From Hymenobacter sp. APR13 (GTDB lineage Bacteria > Bacteroidota > Bacteroidia > Cytophagales > Hymenobacteraceae), in assembly GCF_000737515.1 (NCBI RefSeq), contig NZ_CP006587.1:4273001-4337000 (forward strand): 64,000 nt of DNA, written 5' to 3'. A program made the translations under genes and the position numbers. This document shows positions 59,506 to 64,000 of this stretch, piece by piece (within the stretch, counting starts at the first letter, position 1; every line of letters begins with the position of its first letter). A model generated the notes under the pieces. The model was not told where the DNA came from, did no database searches, and saw only the letters and a list, made by a program, of their open reading frames with translations.

Positions 59506-59583
59506 TTTAATGCAGTCAGCCGTCGGCGCTGGGCCGAACGATTGGGCCGCCCGTATACGTATGGTAAGTAGCGTTTTATTGGT

Positions 59584-60834
59584 GTGCCTGTGACTTCTCC
59601 TTCGACCTTGTTTTTTTATGTAGCGGCGGCGCTGGCGGCGGCGCTCACGGCCTGGCTGCTGGCGCGCTACCGCCAGGAGCGGCACTACCGGCGCCGGCCC
59701 TACGTGGCCCCCGCCCACAACGACTGGCTGCTCCACCAGCCCGACCCGCTGACGCCGCTGCAGCACCGCGTGGCCCTGCTCGGCGACCCGGGTGCCGTCG
59801 CCACCGATGGCACCGACAACCTGCTGCGGCTGCTGCAGCACTGGCAGCACGAAACCGGCCCGGCCGGCACCGTCATCATCCTCGGCGACAACGTGTACCC
59901 CACCGGCCTGCCCGCCCCAGAGCATCCCGGCCGCGCCGCCGCCGAGCAGCGCCTCAACGCCCTGCTGGACGTGCTGCGGCCCTTCCCCGGAAACGTGGTG
60001 TTTCTGAGCGGCAACCACGACTGGAACAAAGGACGCCCCGACGGCTACGAGTACCTGCTGCGCCAGGAAGCCTACATCCGCGAGCAGCTCCCGACGGCGC
60101 ACTACCTGCCGGCGGGTGGCACGCCCGGCCCGGTGGCGCTGCAACTGGCCGATGGGCTGCTGCTGCTGGTGCTCAACACGCAGTGGTGGGTGCAGCAGGG
60201 CCCGCGCCCGGCCTCCGATACCAAAGAGCCTTTCCAGCAGCTGCAGCGGCTGCTCACCGAAAATCAGCACCAGCGCATTGTGGTGGCGGGCCATCATCCG
60301 CTGTACTCCAATGCCCTGCACGGCGGCAAGTTCACGGCCAAGCAGCACGTATTTCCGCTTACCACCGTGCACAAGCGGGCTTACGTGCCGCTGCCGTTTA
60401 TCGGGTCTTTGCTGCCGCTGTACCGCAAGCTGGTGGGGGCCGCCGAGGACATGGCCCACCCCCGCTACCGCAAAATGCGCCGCCGCCTGCTGCGCGTGCT
60501 GCACCAGCACCCCCACCTGGTATACGCCGCCGGCCACGACCACAACCTGCAGTACTTCGAGCAGCACGGCAGCCACTACCTGGTGAGCGGCGCGGGCAGC
60601 AAAACGGCGTTTGTGCAGAAGGGCGGCCAGGCCACCTTTGTGCACGAGCACAAAGGATTCTTCAGCCTCGACTACTACGCCAACGGCGAAACGTGGCTGC
60701 GCACCCTGGAGCCCGACGCAACCGGGGCGCCGCTGCCCGAGGTGTTTCGGCAGCGCCTGTACCCGGGGCCCGTGGTAGCGGCGCCGCTCGTTCGGACGGT
60801 GGGGCTGCCGGTTACGGCGGAGCTGCCGCTATAG
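59584..60834 (+). CDS. Membrane-anchored metallophosphoesterase
   Basis: 416 aa, GTG start at 59584. N-terminal membrane anchor (residues 8-27). Calcineurin-like phosphoesterase motifs: LLGDPG (66-70; Pro replaces Ala/His of GDxH), ILGDNVYPTGLP (99-110), GNHDWNKG (143-150), VAGHHPLYSNALHGGKF and AAGHDHNLQYFEQHGSHYL. The same motif string is the N-terminal part of large Bacteroidota proteins that continue into a kinase-like domain and an outer-membrane barrel; here it stands alone, while two kinase-like modules lie 6-9 kb away. It overlaps the convergent lipid-kinase gene by 6 bp. Confidence 0.85.
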   Translation: MPVTSPSTLFFYVAAALAAALTAWLLARYRQERHYRRRPYVAPAHNDWLLHQPDPLTPLQHRVALLGDPGAVATDGTDNLLRLLQHWQHETGPAGTVIILGDNVYPTGLPAPEHPGRAAAEQRLNALLDVLRPFPGNVVFLSGNHDWNKGRPDGYEYLLRQEAYIREQLPTAHYLPAGGTPGPVALQLADGLLLLVLNTQWWVQQGPRPASDTKEPFQQLQRLLTENQHQRIVVAGHHPLYSNALHGGKFTAKQHVFPLTTVHKRAYVPLPFIGSLLPLYRKLVGAAEDMAHPRYRKMRRRLLRVLHQHPHLVYAAGHDHNLQYFEQHGSHYLVSGAGSKTAFVQKGGQATFVHEHKGFFSLDYYANGETWLRTLEPDATGAPLPEVFRQRLYPGPVVAAPLVRTVGLPVTAELPL

Positions 60835-61740
60835 CGCGGCCGGCACCAGCACCCGCAGGCTGCGCGGCCGGATTGTCACTTCAATCGGTGTAGTGAGGTA
60901 GCACGGCTCGCCATCAATCTGGCACAGCACCTGCGTAGCGCCGGGCACCCTGATGCTCACCTGCCGTCCCCGTAGCCGCCGCGTGTACTCCGAGGCATCG
61001 AACCCGGCCGTGTAGAGGTTGTAGAGGATGCCGGGTGCGGCCGTGCCGGGAAAGGGCTCAATCACACAAACCTCAAACTCGCCGTCGTCGAGGTGGCTAT
61101 CGGGGTTGATGATGACGTTGCTGCCGAAGGTGCGGGCGTTGGCGATGGTGAGCATAAAGGCCGGGCCCTCCCACTGCTCGTTCTCAGTTTGCACCTGGTA
61201 GGTAGCCGGCACGTAGCTCAGGTACTCCTGCGTGGCAATGCGCACGTACGCGCCCGGCCCGCGGGTATCGCCCTGGTCGAAACGCTCCACGATGAGGGCG
61301 TTGAAGCCCAGATCGGCCAGATGCGCCGCGAACCGGCCGTTGATCTGCAGCGTGTCGATGGGCCGCACCATGTGCTGCCATGTCAGCTTTAGGGCCTCCT
61401 GCGGATCCTGCGGAATGCCCAGGTCTTTCGATAAGCCATTGCCAGAACCCAGCGGCAGAATCCCGAGCGGCACCAGCCCACCGAGCAGGGCCTCGGCCAC
61501 CAGGCTCACGGTGCCGTCGCCGCCGGCCGCAAACACGGCGTCGTAGGCATGCTGCTGCAGATGCCGCTGCAGGTGTTGCAGGTCATTTTTGCCGGTGGTG
61601 TGGTAGAACCGGGCCCGGCGGCCGCGCTCCGTGCAGTAGGCCGTAATGGCGCTTTCCAGCTCGGCCTTGCTGATATCACCTGACACAGGATTCAGCACAA
61701 ACAATATGGTGTGAAGTGTCGGCGAGGTGGATAGAGCCAT
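60829..61740 (-). CDS. YegS/DGK-type lipid kinase
   Basis: 303 aa diacylglycerol-kinase catalytic fold. ILFVLNPVSGDISKAELESA at the N-terminus; DAVFAAGGDGTVSLVAEALL holds the GGDGT nucleotide loop; LGILPLGSGNGLSKDLGIPQ and DLGFNALIVERFDQGD follow, and the C-terminal beta-sandwich includes HLDDGEFEVCVIEPF and QIDGEPCYL. It phosphorylates diacylglycerol, sphingosine or related lipids; given the serine-palmitoyltransferase-like gene in this genome, a sphingoid base is possible. Start ATG 61740. Convergent with the metallophosphoesterase gene. Confidence 0.9.
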   Translation of the reverse strand: MALSTSPTLHTILFVLNPVSGDISKAELESAITAYCTERGRRARFYHTTGKNDLQHLQRHLQQHAYDAVFAAGGDGTVSLVAEALLGGLVPLGILPLGSGNGLSKDLGIPQDPQEALKLTWQHMVRPIDTLQINGRFAAHLADLGFNALIVERFDQGDTRGPGAYVRIATQEYLSYVPATYQVQTENEQWEGPAFMLTIANARTFGSNVIINPDSHLDDGEFEVCVIEPFPGTAAPGILYNLYTAGFDASEYTRRLRGRQVSIRVPGATQVLCQIDGEPCYLTTPIEVTIRPRSLRVLVPAAL

Positions 61741-61793
61741 GTTGCGGGAAGGAAATACGGGTGTGACGGCGAAGATATACTTCTTGCAAACCA

Positions 61794-61823
61794 CATGAGG
61801 CCGACCAAATGGCCGGCCTCATG
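61794..61823 (-). terminator. Hairpin after the M48 peptidase gene
   Basis: CATGAGGCCG/CGGCCTCATG stem 30-60 bp after the stop at 61854, without a strong U-run. Confidence 0.5.
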
Positions 61824-61853
61824 CAACGGTAGAAAAAAGCAGATTCGCAGTGC

Positions 61854-62663
61854 TTATGGCTTCAGGCCCGCTGGGATGCCCTGCGGAAACTCCGTTGCAA
61901 TGGCCCGCTCCAGCTCGCCGATGCGGTTGCCGGGGTTGGGGTGCGTGCTCAAAAACTCGGGCTGCCCGCCGCCACCGCCGGCCTGCTCCAGAATCTGCAT
62001 CACCTGAATCATGGAGCGGGGGTCGTAGCCGGCCTGTGCCGTGTAGTCCACGGCCAGCCGGTCCGATTCCAGCTCGTCTTCGCGGCCGAAGCGCAGCGTG
62101 AGCAGCTTTCCTACCATGGCCGCAGCTGCAGAGCCGGCAGCCGTAGCCGGCCGGTCGGGGTCGTACATGCCAATGGCGGCGGCCCCGCTCAGCCCCTGCG
62201 TCAGCTGCGACTTGGCAATCTGCTCGGCCGAATGACGGCCTACCACGTGGCCTACCTCGTGGGCCAGCACGCCGGCCACCTGGCCTTCGCTGCGCAGGTT
62301 TTTCAGCAGACCAGCCGTGATAAACACTTGGCCGCCGGGCAGCGCAAAAGCGTTGATGGTATTTTCGTCGGCCAGCAAATGAAACTGAAATTTATAGGGG
62401 CTCTGGCCGGCTTTGGTGCTGCGCACGATATCCTGCCCGATCTGCTCGACGCGGGCGCTGGCCTGGCGGTCGGGGTGCAGACCACCGTACTGCTGGGCCA
62501 TTTCGGGGGCCGCCTGGAGGCCGAGTGCAATTTCCTGCTCGGCTGTCATGTCCACGTGCTGCACTTCGCCGGTCACCTCATTCACAGAGCGTTTGCAGTA
62601 GTACGTCAGCAGGGTCACGCCAGCCATCAGCAGGGCGATAATGTAGCGGAGATTTCCTCTCAT
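61854..62663 (-). CDS. M48-family metallopeptidase
   Basis: 269 aa. N-terminal membrane segment or lipoprotein-like signal (RYIIALLMAGVTLLTYYC, Cys23), then NAFALPGGQVFITAGLLKNL, zinc site HEVGH (135-139), VVGRHSAEQIAKSQL, the third ligand in REDELESDRLAVDYTAQAGY, and FLSTHPNPGNRI. Close in design to the protein at 55145, but the two share only family motifs. Likely envelope quality control. Start ATG 62663. Confidence 0.93.
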   Translation of the reverse strand: MRGNLRYIIALLMAGVTLLTYYCKRSVNEVTGEVQHVDMTAEQEIALGLQAAPEMAQQYGGLHPDRQASARVEQIGQDIVRSTKAGQSPYKFQFHLLADENTINAFALPGGQVFITAGLLKNLRSEGQVAGVLAHEVGHVVGRHSAEQIAKSQLTQGLSGAAAIGMYDPDRPATAAGSAAAAMVGKLLTLRFGREDELESDRLAVDYTAQAGYDPRSMIQVMQILEQAGGGGGQPEFLSTHPNPGNRIGELERAIATEFPQGIPAGLKP

Positions 62664-62854
62664 GGTTGGAGTTGGTTGAAAAGGGAGCGAAAGGGGGAAT
62701 AGGCCGTTCTAACGGCTATTTGGGCTTGTAACGGGCCGGGCCCGGCAGGGTTGCCTGCCCCCTATACCCAAAAGGCCCGCTTCGCCGTATGTGTTCCCAT
62801 TATGCCTAACGGCCTCTCTCCCTACTCTCCTTCCACCTCACATTTTCTTCGGCC

Positions 62855-63049
62855 ATGAATCAGAAACGCACTTTCGGCTCCATCCTCACTATCCTAGGCA
62901 TCGTCGGCATCATTTATGGCGCTTTAGGCTTCCTGCATATGGCTGGCGTCTCGCTGAGCAAGGTGAATTCTATCGTGCCTTTCGCAGTGGGCCTGATTTT
63001 CTTCTTTGCCGGTATCAACCTGGTGAAAGCCACCGGTGACCGGGCATAA
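62855..63049 (+). CDS. Small two-helix membrane protein
   Basis: 64 aa, ATG 62855: MNQKRTFGSILTILGIVGII then YGALGFLHM (helix 1, about 8-28) and NSIVPFAVGLIFFFAGINLV (helix 2, about 38-57). Short conserved proteins of this pattern are common in Bacteroidota, of unknown function. The clear terminator at 63073-63108 and ATG-led frame support a real gene. No promoter of perfect form was found in the gap upstream. Confidence 0.75.
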   Translation: MNQKRTFGSILTILGIVGIIYGALGFLHMAGVSLSKVNSIVPFAVGLIFFFAGINLVKATGDRA

Positions 63050-63072
63050 CTCAGACGGCACATCTGCCACGC

Positions 63073-63108
63073 AAAGGGCCCGCCTGTAATCAGGCGGGCC
63101 CTTTTTTT
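63073..63108. terminator. Terminator between convergent genes
   Basis: AAAGGGCCCGCCTG/CAGGCGGGCCCTTT perfect stem with a 4-nt loop and a T8 run. Confidence 0.9.
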
Positions 63109-63130
63109 TCTCAGGTAATTGCCGGTAGAT

Positions 63131-63919
63131 CTAAGCCCCGGGCAGGCCGCGCCACTGCGCGAAGGCCGTCAGGGCCGGATCCAGCTGCAGCCACGCCGAG
63201 GCGTAGGAGGCTCTGCTGGGTCCGTGCGCGTACACCACTGAGCCATTCCGGATGGCCCGGATAATGGTGGGTGCCTGCGCAACCGGCAGCGCCGGACAGC
63301 CCTGGCTGCGGCCCAGACGCCCGTGCTGCCGCACAAACTGCTCACTCACGTAATCGGCACCGTGCACCACTACGGCGCGGCTGGCAGCGTTGGTATTATG
63401 GCCCGCATCCTGCCCGTGCAGCTTCAGCGAAAGGCCATGCTTGCCCTGGTATGTCTGGCCGGTGACGTAGAAACCCAGGCTGCTCATCTCCGAACCTTCC
63501 ACGTTGGAAAACCGCTGGGCCATATTGTCGCCGGTGTTTTTGCCGTGGGCCACCAGCGTATGAAACAACACCCGCGGCTGCTTGAGGTCAATCACCCACA
63601 GCCGTTTCTGGGTGCTGGGCAGGGAAAAGTCGATGATGGTGACCACCGGCTGGCTGGCCACGCCGCTGCGGTGCAGGCTGTAGTAGCCGAGCAGCGCCTC
63701 CCGGTAAACATTCGGGGAAAGGCCGTAGTTGGTAAGCCGGGCTTCCGCATAGCTGCTCAACGTGTATTGCTCGAAAGCCGCCAGATACTGCACGCGTAAA
63801 GCCCGGTTGCTGATATTTCCTGTGGGCTCAGTATCGGTCCGGGAGCCGGCCACTGGGGAAGCAGTGAACAGGCTGGCGGCAAGAAGTAGCGTGGCTACGG
63901 CAGTCGGTGCAAAGGTCAT
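63131..63919 (-). CDS. L,D-transpeptidase-like murein protein (YkuD_2 type)
   Basis: 262 aa exported. Signal peptide MTFAPTAVATLLLAASLFTA with cleavage near ASPVAG. Catalytic block RAVVVHGADYVSEQF (H186) and GRSQGCPALP (C208), preceded by IIDFSLPSTQKRLWVIDLKQ and FYVTGQTYQGKHGLSLKLHG, the pattern of the murein L,D-transpeptidase catalytic family found in Bacteroidota. Likely cross-links or modifies peptidoglycan. ATG 63919. Perfect -7 box TATTTTTG at 63991-63984. Confidence 0.9.
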   Translation of the reverse strand: MTFAPTAVATLLLAASLFTASPVAGSRTDTEPTGNISNRALRVQYLAAFEQYTLSSYAEARLTNYGLSPNVYREALLGYYSLHRSGVASQPVVTIIDFSLPSTQKRLWVIDLKQPRVLFHTLVAHGKNTGDNMAQRFSNVEGSEMSSLGFYVTGQTYQGKHGLSLKLHGQDAGHNTNAASRAVVVHGADYVSEQFVRQHGRLGRSQGCPALPVAQAPTIIRAIRNGSVVYAHGPSRASYASAWLQLDPALTAFAQWRGLPGA

Positions 63920-63983
63920 CGGCTGAACAGGCGAAACAGGTCGAAAAAGCAGGCGGACGTTCTGGGCCCGGGCTCAGGTTTAC

Positions 63984-63991
63984 AAAAATAG
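63984..63991 (-). promoter_or_regulatory. -7 box of the L,D-transpeptidase-like gene
   Basis: TATTTTTG on the minus strand, perfect TAnnTTTG, 65 bp before the start codon. The locally A/T-rich end of the window agrees with a promoter. Confidence 0.45.
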
Positions 63992-64000
63992 TATTTTAGC

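Overview
The window reads as chromosomal DNA of a GC-rich member of the Bacteroidota, most likely Hymenobacter or a close Cytophagales relative. Supporting signs are: a short primary sigma factor without a long N-terminal region; start-proximal promoters of the Bacteroidota type (-7 box TAnnTTTG) before many genes; bacillithiol synthesis (bshB1); a sphingolipid-type AOS enzyme; a lysine/alanine-rich histone H1-like protein; and several lineage-typical families (RMDN-like TPR, small STAS/SpoIIAA-like proteins, kinase-like lipoproteins). Genus assignment is inference.

Layout. 0-8 kb: azoR, a divergent holA/tyrS pair, an H1-like protein, an AOS-family PLP enzyme and accC. 8-19.8 kb: a stress/low-oxygen block with four tandem-domain universal stress proteins, D-lactate dehydrogenase, a P-type ATPase, a thioredoxin-fold protein without CxxC, a PAS histidine kinase overlapping a receiver-CRP/FNR regulator, and a truncated haemoglobin. 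19.8-29 kb: bshB1, an M23/LysM peptidase, trxB, the primary sigma factor, rpsO-pnp, an LptF/LptG permease, a START-like protein and a tRNA with CAT anticodon. 29.1-31.9 kb: a decayed mobile-element scar with remnants of two unrelated recombinases, a broken PAS gene and an inactivated IS3-family copy, ending in a near-copy of the tRNA terminator. 32-43.8 kb: thrS-infC-rpmI-rplT (infC starts at AUA), two TPR proteins, and topoisomerase IV (parE, parC). 43.9-64 kb: envelope, lipid and DNA-processing genes, two divergent kinase-like lipoproteins, topoisomerase IB, two M48 proteases, MtgA, a YegS-type lipid kinase and an L,D-transpeptidase-like protein.

The most interesting signal is regulatory. 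In the 8-19 kb block a 12-bp dyad TGA-N6-TCA (best form TGAC-N4-GTCA) recurs before several stress genes. In three promoters it is a tandem pair with centres exactly 22 bp apart; at the thioredoxin-like and 18.9-kb usp promoters these lie 29.5 and 51.5 bp upstream of a -7 box. ldhA has one dyad at 29.5 bp, and the usp divergent from ldhA uses that same dyad at 51.5 bp. A CRP/FNR-type dimer bound there would sit near -41.5 and -63.5, classic activator positions. The receiver-CRP protein encoded in the same block is the obvious candidate regulator. I infer a compact two-component/CRP regulon controlling fermentation (D-LDH), universal stress proteins and a 32-residue membrane peptide.

Several families of REP-like inverted repeats lie between genes and at gene ends, with many bidirectional hairpin terminators. 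No CRISPR array, rRNA or replication origin was seen.
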